Positions 43,496 through 52,558 of a DNA stretch of 64,000 nucleotides are shown here, piece after piece. The notes below the pieces were generated by a model. The model saw nothing but the letters and a program-made list of their open reading frames with translations, was not told the origin of the DNA and did no database searches. Location of the stretch: contig JAQBPN010000130.1 of assembly GCA_028287505.1 (NCBI GenBank), positions 62,001-126,000 of the forward strand. Direction: 5' to 3'. Source of the stretch: Fibrobacterota bacterium. Lineage in GTDB: Bacteria > Fibrobacterota > Fibrobacteria > UBA11236. Positions within the stretch are counted from its first letter, which is position 1; each line of letters starts with the position of its first letter. The position numbers and the translations under genes were made by a program.

Positions 43496-45643
43496 CTAGC
43501 GGGCCGAAAGCACCACTCTTCGGGTAACTTTAAGGTTCCCCATGGAAATCCTGAGGGCATAGACGCCGGCCTTCCGCTCCCCGGAAACCAGGTCGACCGC
43601 GGCGCGTCCGTTTCCGGCCACCTCCACCGCGCCGGTCACCCGGGTCTTCCCGGCCATGTCCACCAACGCGTAGCCGACCTTCTCCCCTGTCGCCGAACCG
43701 TTGACCAGGTTCAAGCGTCCGGATCCGGCGTCGAACGCCGCCGACCATTCGCCGGGCAGAACGTTGCGCGCCGCCGTGACGCTGGGCGTCTTGTCCGCGA
43801 ACCAGATGGCCATGTCCGCTCCCGCCGCCAAAGCGGGCGCGGTCACCGTCAAGACGCCGCCGGTGGCGGTCACGCCGGCCGCGTTTCCGTAGCCGCCTTT
43901 CCAGGTATCGAAAGACTTCCAATCGTATGCGACGTTGGCCACGCCGGTCACCTTGACCTGATAGTTGTTCGTGGCCGCGCCGCCTTTGTTGTAGAGCCAG
44001 ACGAACACGCCGCGGTCGGACTTGATGGCCCGCGCCTCCACGTTGGCGACGGATTCCGTGGCCAGGCTGGAAACGCCCTTGGTATCGGCCGTCATCTTGT
44101 CCATGAAGTCCCGGGCGCGGGCGAAGTGGAAGTAATCGTTGTTGTCCGCATGGAAGTCCCACCACCAGGTGAGGGGCAGGATGGGCGTGGCGGAGAACAT
44201 GCCGCGCCACAAGCCCAGGTGCAGCTCCTTGGCGTACTGGTCGTGGGGATGCTGGGTCACGCCCTGCCAGTCGAAAGAGAACTCGCCGGAGACGAAGGGC
44301 TTCTTGTAATTCTTCGAATAACTGTCGAGAAAGGTGATGAACTGATCCGTGGACCCGTACAGGTGACGCTGGGTGAAGTCCATGTTCTTAAGGCTCCATA
44401 TTTCGGGGAAGTCCGAATGGGAAAGGCTCGTGGTGACGAGATGGTTGTATGGATCGATGCTGCGCAGGTACGAGGCCATGTAATTGTGCCAGTTGCCCAG
44501 ATCGGCGGCGGGCACATGCTCCGTGATGTTGGCCCAGTCCACTTCGTTGAAGAATTCATATACCGCCATATAAGGACTGTAGCCCCAGCGCGCCACCGCG
44601 TAGCGCAGGCGGTTCTTGTAGATGTCCCGAGCCTTGGCCCCGTTGAAGAAATCGATGGGGCCGTTGCAGGGCCCGCCCTTGTACGTTCCGTAAGGGTTCT
44701 TCTGCCACTTGATCTCGCCGCTCCATCCGTCCACGCCGGTCTGGTATTCGATGACGGGATCCAAGGTGGGCATCAGGTAGATGCCGCTCTGCTCCGCCAG
44801 GTTGAGCACCTTGTCCAGGCGGTTGGCGGTGTCCTGCTGGTACCAGCCGGCCTTGCCCGTGCCCTGCTCAAGGTAAAAGTTGCCCGGGCCCTTCCAGGTG
44901 CGCACGAAATTGGCGCCGTTCTGCTTGAGCAGGGCGAACATCACCTCGAAAGTGTACTTGCCGCTCTCCCAGCCGAAGTTCTCGCCCACGCCGCGCCAGG
45001 GTTTTCCCGAATCGAAACGGAACTGGTAGAAGGACCCGGTGGTATCCATGTGCAGGAAGCCGTCCAGGTTGGAGGGATTGACCGTGAGGCTCTGGGCGGC
45101 GGAGAGGGAGGTTTCCCCGCTCTTGAGCACGGAGATCCTGTAGGTGAAATCGCCCGTTTCCCGGGGCGTCCAGCGCGCTTCCCAGACCGACGCGGCCGTG
45201 GTGCCGGATTTGAAGAAACAGGGTTGCACGATGGTCTTGCCCGAAGGGGATGTGGCCACCAGATCCACCTTCACATCGTTCTGGTCATAGGGATTGGCGT
45301 AGTTGACGGCCATGGTGATGGTGGCGAAGAGGGGACGGTAAAGATCCACCGCGGCGGCGGCTGGCTTCACGTCGATGGCGATGGCGGCGGCCGCGGCGGC
45401 CATTTTGCCCAAGGGCGCGGCGGCGGGCATGGGAATGGGATCGATGGGCGCGAAGGGGCGGGCCGCTTCTTGGGGACCTTGAACCGCAGTGCCCGGGGAA
45501 CCCGCTCCGGGATCCTTAGCGTACTTCTCGGAACCATCCGGATATTGCCTGGCCGCGGAGCCGTTGCCCTCTTGCGCGAAGCCGATGGAAGCCGATAAAA
45601 CCAGATTGACCGCAATGCCTGAAAACAGACCCCACCGGCGCAT
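43496..45643 (-). CDS. Secreted glycoside hydrolase (clan A-like barrel) with C-terminal module
   Basis: This 715-aa protein has a signal peptide (about 1-23), a linker, a beta-sandwich (about 95-190, DUF5060-like) and a (beta/alpha)8 barrel (about 200-530). Glu367 in FFNEVDW is the likely acid/base and Glu454 in VSGEFSF the likely nucleophile, the arrangement of retaining clan A enzymes. The last 80 residues (AGVYALRISMGNLKVTRRV) form a beta module shared with other secreted proteins here. The substrate is probably a beta-linked polysaccharide. Confidence 0.8.
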   Translation of the reverse strand: MRRWGLFSGIAVNLVLSASIGFAQEGNGSAARQYPDGSEKYAKDPGAGSPGTAVQGPQEAARPFAPIDPIPMPAAAPLGKMAAAAAAIAIDVKPAAAAVDLYRPLFATITMAVNYANPYDQNDVKVDLVATSPSGKTIVQPCFFKSGTTAASVWEARWTPRETGDFTYRISVLKSGETSLSAAQSLTVNPSNLDGFLHMDTTGSFYQFRFDSGKPWRGVGENFGWESGKYTFEVMFALLKQNGANFVRTWKGPGNFYLEQGTGKAGWYQQDTANRLDKVLNLAEQSGIYLMPTLDPVIEYQTGVDGWSGEIKWQKNPYGTYKGGPCNGPIDFFNGAKARDIYKNRLRYAVARWGYSPYMAVYEFFNEVDWANITEHVPAADLGNWHNYMASYLRSIDPYNHLVTTSLSHSDFPEIWSLKNMDFTQRHLYGSTDQFITFLDSYSKNYKKPFVSGEFSFDWQGVTQHPHDQYAKELHLGLWRGMFSATPILPLTWWWDFHADNNDYFHFARARDFMDKMTADTKGVSSLATESVANVEARAIKSDRGVFVWLYNKGGAATNNYQVKVTGVANVAYDWKSFDTWKGGYGNAAGVTATGGVLTVTAPALAAGADMAIWFADKTPSVTAARNVLPGEWSAAFDAGSGRLNLVNGSATGEKVGYALVDMAGKTRVTGAVEVAGNGRAAVDLVSGERKAGVYALRISMGNLKVTRRVVLSAR

Positions 45644-45756
45644 AGACTCTCCCTGTTACTTCCCGAACCACCGGCAGGAATAATAAAGATTGCCGCGGCG
45701 CCGCGGAACTCCGGCGGGAAAATACCGGTTTCGGATTGAAAGCGGGAGGAGGAGCG

Positions 45757-47373
45757 TCAGGGGACGCGGGCGATGTAGACCCCGGTCTGCAATGGATGCT
45801 TGGGCCGCAGCATAAGCAGGACGCCGCTTTTGAGCACGGTAACCGGAATGCGACGTCCGGACAGGTCGATCAATTGCAGATCCGGTTTGGGCCGGCCCGG
45901 ATCCCAGCCGAGGATGATGGGGTTTTCGCCGCCCGAATGGTAGAGCCGGGAAATCCCCGTTTCCACCAGGGGAGGTAAGATGGGAACTCCGGTCTTGCGG
46001 ACCGCCGCCGCCGCGTCCACCACCCCATGGCCCACCTCGCCGTTGGGATGGGCGTAATGATCCGCCGTGGTGATAAGGGCCTGGCGGATGTCCTCGGCGG
46101 AAAGCTCCGGGCGCAATTGGCGCATGAGGGTCCCGATGCCGGCGAGGACGGGAGCGGCGAAGCTGGTGCCGCCGGCGGCCTCCGAGGCCGCAACGGCCGA
46201 TCCGGGGTCGGCCACCGCCACCAAGCAATTACCCGCGATCCCCAGGGACATGACGTCCGGTTTCACCCGGCCGTCGACGCTGGGTCCAGTGGAAGAATAG
46301 GAGCACCGCTGGCGGAATGCGTCGGCGATACCCACGGCCAGGATGCTGTCGGCGTCGGCGGGGGTGCTGAGGGACGGAAAGCCGGATGCGTCTTTGGCCC
46401 CGTCGTTGCCCATGGACACGGAGACCAGCACGTTGCGGCGGGCCGCGCCCAATGCGGCCAGGGACGACGGGCGCGTGCGGCCGTCGAATTCGGAATAGAG
46501 GAGGTTCGGACTGCCGTCCGTGAAGTCGTACCGGTACCCCAGGCTGATGCTGATCACCTGGGCGCCGGAGTCCACGGCCCTTTCGATGGCGGCGGCCACG
46601 TAGTCCTCCTCCACGTAGCGCTCCTGGGCGGCTTCTTCCGCGCGGTAGAGCAGGAAATCGGCCTCCGGGGCGCCGCCCACCAGGGTACCTGGCGCGTTAC
46701 CCCCGATCAGGGACATGCATTCCGCCCCATGGCTGTCCAGCAGGCTGTCCGTAACGGCGGTATTCTTGTTGGCCACGAAATCGAACTGATCCTTGATGCG
46801 GCTTTTCATCGCCGCGAAGATGGGGCTGCCCAGGTGGAAATCTGCGTCAATGACGGCCACGCGCATTCCCTTGCCGGGCGGCATTCCCAGCGCGGTCATG
46901 TAGGCGTGCACCTTGTCCACGCGCAGGGATTCCATCAGCGGCCGGCCCGCGCCGTAGTCCAATCCTTCCGCCGCCCGTTTGGCCAGCCCGTTGGGGGGCC
47001 ATTGGAACGGGAGCCGCGGCATCGCGCGGTACGGGGCCTTGCGGGGCATGAGTTCTACCGAAGCGACGAAGGGAAGCCTCCGGATGGTTCCTATCGATCC
47101 TTCTTCGACGTACCCGGAGACGCGGTTCTGCCATTTGAGGCGGACCTCCGCGGCCAGGCCGCTTGCGCCCAGCGCCTGGATATAAGGCGCGTAGACGGAC
47201 AGGTTTTCGTACGACCGGGAGGCATGGGAAATAGCGGTGGTGGCGGGACCTTTGTCCTTGAAGGTGACCCAGACTTTGACGGGTTCGATCGAGCCCCCCG
47301 CCAACAAGCGTGTCACCGAGACCAGGACCAATAAGACCAGCGCTTTAAGCGCCGATCCCGGAAGCGGATTCAT
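45757..47373 (-). CDS. Secreted subtilisin-like (S8) serine protease
   Basis: This 538-aa protein has a signal segment (about 10-26), a propeptide-like region, and a subtilase domain. The triad is Asp176 in VAVIDADF (the usual DTG is DAD), His215 in DSHGAECMS and Ser404 in GGTSFAAP, with oxyanion Asn323 in MGNDG. The C-terminal 70 residues, ending GVYIARVP, look like the beta module of secreted proteins in this genome. It is adjacent to two glycoside-hydrolase-like genes on the same strand. Confidence 0.9.
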   Translation of the reverse strand: MNPLPGSALKALVLLVLVSVTRLLAGGSIEPVKVWVTFKDKGPATTAISHASRSYENLSVYAPYIQALGASGLAAEVRLKWQNRVSGYVEEGSIGTIRRLPFVASVELMPRKAPYRAMPRLPFQWPPNGLAKRAAEGLDYGAGRPLMESLRVDKVHAYMTALGMPPGKGMRVAVIDADFHLGSPIFAAMKSRIKDQFDFVANKNTAVTDSLLDSHGAECMSLIGGNAPGTLVGGAPEADFLLYRAEEAAQERYVEEDYVAAAIERAVDSGAQVISISLGYRYDFTDGSPNLLYSEFDGRTRPSSLAALGAARRNVLVSVSMGNDGAKDASGFPSLSTPADADSILAVGIADAFRQRCSYSSTGPSVDGRVKPDVMSLGIAGNCLVAVADPGSAVAASEAAGGTSFAAPVLAGIGTLMRQLRPELSAEDIRQALITTADHYAHPNGEVGHGVVDAAAAVRKTGVPILPPLVETGISRLYHSGGENPIILGWDPGRPKPDLQLIDLSGRRIPVTVLKSGVLLMLRPKHPLQTGVYIARVP

Positions 47374-47409
47374 GGTCTTATATTCTAACTAATTCCGGGC
47401 CGCTCCGCC

Positions 47410-48792
47410 TCATCGGCGCGCGCCATCTCGGGCGGCGGGAGTCCACGGACCGCGGAACCGGCCCCCGGCATCCAGAATCCAGGGTGCGGCCAACCCGGAG
47501 CCGGCTGTTTCCGGGATCAGGATCATTCCCGCGAAATGGGGTCTTTCCATGCCGTTGAAGAAATACGCTCCTCCGGATTGCTCCAGATTCCGGTTCCGGA
47601 ATGCCAATCCAGTCCGGCTTCCCGCGATTCTGTAGAGATGCACGCCGTAGTCCGAAAAGGTATCGCTGAATTTCCCGCCGGCCAGAGGGATGCTCCGGTC
47701 CTCTCCCAGAACCACGGCTTCGACGCCTTCGGGCACCGTGAAGGTGGCCGTAACCTGTCCCGGACGCATGGCCGCGGCGAATACGTAGGTATAGCCGCCG
47801 TGCCGTTTCACCAGGATATTGATGGGCGCCACTGAAGAAATGGAAGCGACGGTAGCCGCTTCGGACGCGGTGGGCGAATTCAGAACCGGAGCCAGCGACT
47901 GGATCTGCAGATTCAGGGCCGTGATGCCGGTCAGCATGGCATTGTCCCCGAAGAAACCCGCCTCTACCGTGGCCGGGAAGAAACTATGGCAGAAGTAGCC
48001 GATGCCGGTAGCGCCGTGGATGATGGCCATCCACACTTCGGACCGCACTTGCGCGGGAGTGGGCTTATCCGCCGGGGTCTCCGCAATCCGGGTGGTCTCG
48101 AACCAGGTCCAGACCGGCTTGGCGCGGTCGGACCATCGCGCCAGGCTGTCCACGCCTTTGGAGACGTACCACAAATTGCCGCGCACCTTGCTTTCGCCGG
48201 AATTGACCGGATACACGTCGAAGGACAGGATATCGGCACCCTGCGCGTATTGGGCATACATATCGGTTTTGCCCGTGCAAGTGCCGCGGCCGATCCAATC
48301 CGTCACGGCCACTCCCCGGCCCAAATTGAGATAAACCGGACGGGTGGAGTCCTTGGCCCGCATGGACTCGTACCCGGATACGATCTGGGAAGGAGCGATA
48401 CAGGGATCATATCCCGAACCATCCGCCTTGGCCTGGGCGTTGTCGGGTTCGTCATTGTGCATCCATCCCACGATGGTTTTGGAAGCGGCGTTCTGCAGGC
48501 CCACCGCATTCTGATCGCAAATGACGCGCATGCCGGCGGTGGCCAGAGCGGACAATTGCGCCTGGGTGGGCCCCTCCCATAGGCCTATATAGAGGTTCAC
48601 GCCCGCCTGTTTGTACTTGGCCGCGTTGGCGGGGCTTTGCAACCAGACGGCGATGGGGAAAAAGGCGGTGTCGGAAGGAATCCCGTTCTTCCACCGGCCG
48701 TTGTAAACGATGGGATCGGGTTGCGCCCGGGCCGGACTGCCGGCCCCGGTACAGAGGATCCCCGCGAGGATGATGAATAGACCTGCGCGCAT
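47410..48792 (-). CDS. Exported barrel protein resembling glycoside hydrolases
   Basis: This 460-aa protein has a signal peptide (about 1-24). A TIM-barrel-like body (about 35-310) follows with WMHNDEPDN, a possible acid/base Asp-Glu pair as in GH families 42/39-like enzymes, and PVWTWFETTRI. A beta domain ends it. The frame starts at GTG 48798, but ATG 48792 has GGGGGG five bases upstream, so I prefer it. The exact family is not recognised. Confidence 0.65.
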   Translation of the reverse strand: MRAGLFIILAGILCTGAGSPARAQPDPIVYNGRWKNGIPSDTAFFPIAVWLQSPANAAKYKQAGVNLYIGLWEGPTQAQLSALATAGMRVICDQNAVGLQNAASKTIVGWMHNDEPDNAQAKADGSGYDPCIAPSQIVSGYESMRAKDSTRPVYLNLGRGVAVTDWIGRGTCTGKTDMYAQYAQGADILSFDVYPVNSGESKVRGNLWYVSKGVDSLARWSDRAKPVWTWFETTRIAETPADKPTPAQVRSEVWMAIIHGATGIGYFCHSFFPATVEAGFFGDNAMLTGITALNLQIQSLAPVLNSPTASEAATVASISSVAPINILVKRHGGYTYVFAAAMRPGQVTATFTVPEGVEAVVLGEDRSIPLAGGKFSDTFSDYGVHLYRIAGSRTGLAFRNRNLEQSGGAYFFNGMERPHFAGMILIPETAGSGLAAPWILDAGGRFRGPWTPAARDGARR

Positions 48793-48864
48793 AAGCACCC
48801 CCCTTGGACCTCTTTATTATATCCGGTCCGGAAGAATTTACCCGCGAAAAACGATCGTTCCGGG

Positions 48865-50439
48865 CTAGGGACGCTTTCCCGGCGTGGGTTCGATGGAATT
48901 CCAATTCACGGGATCCCCGGAAAAAGCCCCGGGATCGGTGCGCCCCAGGGATTTCCCGCTCCCATCGGCGCCGGAAGGCCAGGGAGATTGGTCCGTATAG
49001 ACCATTTTTTCGACCGTCATATAGGGAACCAAGGTTCCCGAGCCGCGAAGATAAGGCTCTTCCGGCTTGAGCAGTTCCAACGAGTCCGACGCGTTGGAAA
49101 GCCGCTTGGACCCCGGGAAAATGCGGACGGACGGGGGAATCCCATGCAGGTTCCGGAATGTCGTATCCACCATGTTCCTGGACAGGATCACCACCACTTC
49201 GGCAGGGGCCAAGCTGACGCCGATCGGGAACTCGAAACCAAAGCCGCCGACTTTCCACGTGTTCTCCGGGAAGTCGGGATCGAAAAGCGGAACCGTATCG
49301 GCGGAAATGTTGGCCAACTCCACGTACTCGCCGGAATCGGCGGCGCCATCCGCGGGATGGTACATCACCTCGGTGAAGATCACGGGTCCCGTCCTGGGCC
49401 CTGCGTTCGCGCGCCCCAGTGTGGGTTCCTTCTGGGCCGGGAAAAACACCTGGCCGTGGACGCTGACGTACCGGCCGAGCGTGACGCCGTTTTCGATCTC
49501 GCCGAATGCGACGCCCTGGCAGAACCGGCCTCCGCACCCGAGGGAATCCGCCGACAGCCAGACTTCTTCCCCATGGGCATCCAGGGAGAAACTGTTGGGC
49601 AAGGTGGAGTCCGCGTTGAAGTCGCCCTCGTCGAAAACCGCGTACCCCTTGGCGGCGATGAGGGTGCCCGCCGGGATCCGGAACTTCATCGGCTGGGTGC
49701 GCTTGTCCGAAAGGAACCAGCCCCCGACATCGACAGGCGCGTCGTTGGGGTTGAAGAGTTCGATGGCGTCAAGGACCGGAAAGTCCGTATGCGTGAGGAC
49801 TTCGTTGATGACCACGCCGGCGGGATCGTCCTTGCCGGGAGAACCGTGGATGGCGAAAGAGGCGCGCCAGGCGTCGGTCCGCGCGGCACCGTCCGCCGCC
49901 GGAACCAGGGAATACCCGTCGCCGTCCGCCAGGGCCGGCCAAGGGCTCTTGTCGGAATATTCCACCGAGTCGATTTTTTCGCCGGACGGCACGTGCGTCA
50001 GGACCACCGCTTCGCCGGCGTTGTTGAGCCTGCCGGTATAGGCCCCGAACGGAGCGAACCCGTACCGTTGTTCGAATCGATCCGGATTGGCGGCCAGGAC
50101 CAGCAAGGCTCCCGCCTCCAGTCTTGCATCCTTGGGAAAGAGAAAGTCCACCCCGTCCGTAATCCCGATCCCGGTCAGGGAGAGAGCGGAAGCGCCCGTG
50201 TTCTTGATTTCCAGGAACTCGAATTCGTCCCCGGAAACCGTATCCTGGTCCGCGGGATGGTAATGGATTTCCGTGAAGCGGAGAGCCGACAGTTCCGGTC
50301 GGAATGCGGATCCATCCGATGAGTCCAGGCTGCCGCACCCGGAGAGGCCGGCCGCCAGCGCGGCTCCCAGGCAGAATCCGATCCATGTTCCCGATGCCGT
50401 CGATCCTCTTGTCATGCCCATCCCTATTGTCATGCCCAT
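48865..50439 (-). CDS. Lamin-tail-domain lipoprotein
   Basis: This 524-aa protein has a signal peptide with lipobox LSGC and three lamin-tail-like (LTD) repeats: FTEIHYHPADQDTVSGDEFE (about 55-160), VVINEVLTHTDFPVLDAIEL (about 210-330) and VIFTEVMYHPADGAADSGEY (about 345-480). LTD domains are beta-sandwiches that mediate surface or envelope contacts. It starts five bases after the VTC gene (ATG 50439 with AAGGA nine bases upstream); TTG 50448 is also open. An 18-bp duplication marks the signal-peptide coding region (50409-50440). Confidence 0.8.
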   Translation of the reverse strand: MGMTIGMGMTRGSTASGTWIGFCLGAALAAGLSGCGSLDSSDGSAFRPELSALRFTEIHYHPADQDTVSGDEFEFLEIKNTGASALSLTGIGITDGVDFLFPKDARLEAGALLVLAANPDRFEQRYGFAPFGAYTGRLNNAGEAVVLTHVPSGEKIDSVEYSDKSPWPALADGDGYSLVPAADGAARTDAWRASFAIHGSPGKDDPAGVVINEVLTHTDFPVLDAIELFNPNDAPVDVGGWFLSDKRTQPMKFRIPAGTLIAAKGYAVFDEGDFNADSTLPNSFSLDAHGEEVWLSADSLGCGGRFCQGVAFGEIENGVTLGRYVSVHGQVFFPAQKEPTLGRANAGPRTGPVIFTEVMYHPADGAADSGEYVELANISADTVPLFDPDFPENTWKVGGFGFEFPIGVSLAPAEVVVILSRNMVDTTFRNLHGIPPSVRIFPGSKRLSNASDSLELLKPEEPYLRGSGTLVPYMTVEKMVYTDQSPWPSGADGSGKSLGRTDPGAFSGDPVNWNSIEPTPGKRP

Positions 50440-50444
50440 CGCCT

Positions 50445-51269
50445 TCAATCCTTCCGGAAACCGGCCCAGGGCGAAACCCTGAGCGATTCATCGAATGTAT
50501 GCCTTTGGAATACCTGGGCGGCCCCGGCCCCATACTTGGAAAAACCGCGCCGCCTGAGTTCGAAGGTCCGGATGAGATCCACCATCCAGAGCGGCACGTA
50601 TTTGGAGAAGCATTTCAACTCCAGCACCACGGTGCATCCCTCGTCGAAAAAGTTCTCGGCATCGGAGGGCGCCATCGCGTCTCCGAGAAAAAGAGGGCGG
50701 TATTCCCGCTGGACCATGAACCGCAGATCCGAATCGAAAGTGACCCGCGCGTAGTCGTCGCAACCGGAGACGAAAGCCTTGCGGCGATAGCTGGTCATGA
50801 CCACGGGGGCGGCGTTGTAGGTATGCGCCAGCCGGCGGAACAGGGCGGCGCTCGCGGCCTCGCCGGCCTCACCGGCGTCCGCCAAGTAGGCGTGATCGGA
50901 ACGGGCCGGGTCGAGGACGCTTTCCAGATCCGGGTCTTTCACCCTGGCCCGGTATTTCCGGATGATGTCGCCCTGCTTCTGCTTGACCTCCAGGAAGTAA
51001 GGCAAACCGGGCCGTTCGCCGTAGGTGCGCACGCGCATGTTGAACCGGTTCTCGCTGCCATCCAGGCGGTTCCGCAGGAACACGTAATCGGGAGAGTCCA
51101 GGTAGAGGCTGTTCACCTGGTAGTACCCGTCGGCGGAGAGGTTCGAATACCGATCCAGGAAGCAATAGGGCCGGATGAATGCGGACACGGCCTCCACCAA
51201 CCCGACCGGAATGGTGTACTTGAGCTCGAACCGCTCCAGCATGCCCGCGGCGCCTTTATCGATGGTCAT
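50445..51269 (-). CDS. VTC-domain (polyphosphate polymerase-like) protein
   Basis: This 274-aa protein fits the VTC domain of the triphosphate-tunnel fold: RFELKYTIP (about 12-20, start of the ExK strand), RFNMRVRTYGE, PYFLEVKQKQGDIIRKYR, YRPLFLG and TVVLELKCFSKYVPLWMVDL. In yeast, VTC4 makes polyphosphate from ATP; bacterial relatives usually pair with DUF4956 membrane proteins. It overlaps the TolC-like gene by four bases (ATGA). Confidence 0.85.
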   Translation of the reverse strand: MTIDKGAAGMLERFELKYTIPVGLVEAVSAFIRPYCFLDRYSNLSADGYYQVNSLYLDSPDYVFLRNRLDGSENRFNMRVRTYGERPGLPYFLEVKQKQGDIIRKYRARVKDPDLESVLDPARSDHAYLADAGEAGEAASAALFRRLAHTYNAAPVVMTSYRRKAFVSGCDDYARVTFDSDLRFMVQREYRPLFLGDAMAPSDAENFFDEGCTVVLELKCFSKYVPLWMVDLIRTFELRRRGFSKYGAGAAQVFQRHTFDESLRVSPWAGFRKD

Positions 51270-52558
51270 TGGGCCAGGACCTCATTGCGCGCGGACAGGA
51301 AATTGCGGAGCGGAGCCTGGGAGAGTTTACCCGTGGCATCCATCACCTTGACGTAGTTCAGGATGAGGCCGTACTTCACCTCTTCCAGCTTGATGGAGTT
51401 CCGGAGATTGCTGGCCTTGAGGGAAAGGAGGATCAGGGGATCGACTCCGCTCAATTGCAGGTACTTCTTGAGGGAGGCTTTCGCATCCACTTCGGTTTCC
51501 CTGGCTTTGAGATACCGGTATTGCGAGATCAGGGAGGCGATGTCCTCGATGTCCTTTTCCATCACGTTCTTCAGTTCGCGCTTCTTTTCTTCGAAGTCCT
51601 CTTTCTCGGAAAGGAACTCTTCCTTCCGCCGGTTCAATTCCAGATTGCCGTCCGTCAGGCCGGGCAGGCGGAAGCCTGCCTCCAGGATGTAGGCGCGGCC
51701 GAGATCATAGTCCCGGCCCTCGTCCCTGCGGACCTGTTCGTCGAGTCTGTTCTCCACGTCGTAGGAAAACTCCAGGAAGCTCAGGAACCGGCGGCCCTTG
51801 GCCTTTTCCAGGCGGTAGCGGCTTTCGGCCAGATCCAGGCTCAACTCCAGATAGTCCATGTAGACATGGTTGGTATCCACCGTGAAGCCGCCCTTTTCCG
51901 CCAGGACGATGATGGAATCGACGGAAACCAGGCCGGTGGTGTCGAACCCGGCGAAGGGTCCTTTCAGGTATTGGCCGGCGCGCAACTCCAGGACGCGGAT
52001 TTCCTTCATCGCTTCCAGGTTCTGGGCCTTGAGCTTGGAGAGTTCGATCTCGGCCTCGATGAGCGTGTTGAAGTCGAAATTCTCGCTCGTCTTCCGCTTG
52101 TCCAATACCATGATCTTGTCTTCGGACACGGAAATCATTTCCTGGTACAGGAGCTGAAGTTCCCGCTTCATGAGCATGTCTATGACGATGGCATACCGCT
52201 CCGCCAGGGCGCGGTTCAGGAGCATGCGGTTCCGCTGCCCGCTCTGCTTCATCAGGATGCCGTTGAAACGCTTGGAGGCGCCGCCCTCGCCGATGCCCCT
52301 CGGCTCCAGCCTGAGGCTGTAACGCTGCCCGATCCAATCGAAGGCGACGTTGCGGACCCTGAATTCCATATCGCTTACGAACGGCAATCCCGTGTAGGCG
52401 CCATAGGCGAATTCCCGATCGGCGCGCCTGGCCTGGATGACATCGTCTTCCTTGGCCGTGAGCAGGAAACCGGAAATGCCGGACGATCCGGCGGGGGCCG
52501 CGGACGATTCCGGGATCAGCGTCAGCATGAGAGCCGCCGCCGCGAGGATAAATTTCAA
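51266..52558 (-). CDS. TolC-like outer-membrane channel protein
   Basis: This 430-aa protein has a signal peptide (KFILAAAALMLTLIPESSAA) and long heptad-rich helices (about 125-215 and 325-385, such as LLYQEMISVSEDKIMVLD and EDFEEKKRELKNVMEKD) typical of the coiled-coil tunnel of TolC-family channels. Homology is weak, so this is by structure pattern. TTG 52558 overlaps the stop of the HlyD-like gene (TTGA). In the operon it would extend the conduit through the outer membrane. Confidence 0.65.
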   Translation of the reverse strand: MKFILAAAALMLTLIPESSAAPAGSSGISGFLLTAKEDDVIQARRADREFAYGAYTGLPFVSDMEFRVRNVAFDWIGQRYSLRLEPRGIGEGGASKRFNGILMKQSGQRNRMLLNRALAERYAIVIDMLMKRELQLLYQEMISVSEDKIMVLDKRKTSENFDFNTLIEAEIELSKLKAQNLEAMKEIRVLELRAGQYLKGPFAGFDTTGLVSVDSIIVLAEKGGFTVDTNHVYMDYLELSLDLAESRYRLEKAKGRRFLSFLEFSYDVENRLDEQVRRDEGRDYDLGRAYILEAGFRLPGLTDGNLELNRRKEEFLSEKEDFEEKKRELKNVMEKDIEDIASLISQYRYLKARETEVDAKASLKKYLQLSGVDPLILLSLKASNLRNSIKLEEVKYGLILNYVKVMDATGKLSQAPLRNFLSARNEVLAQ

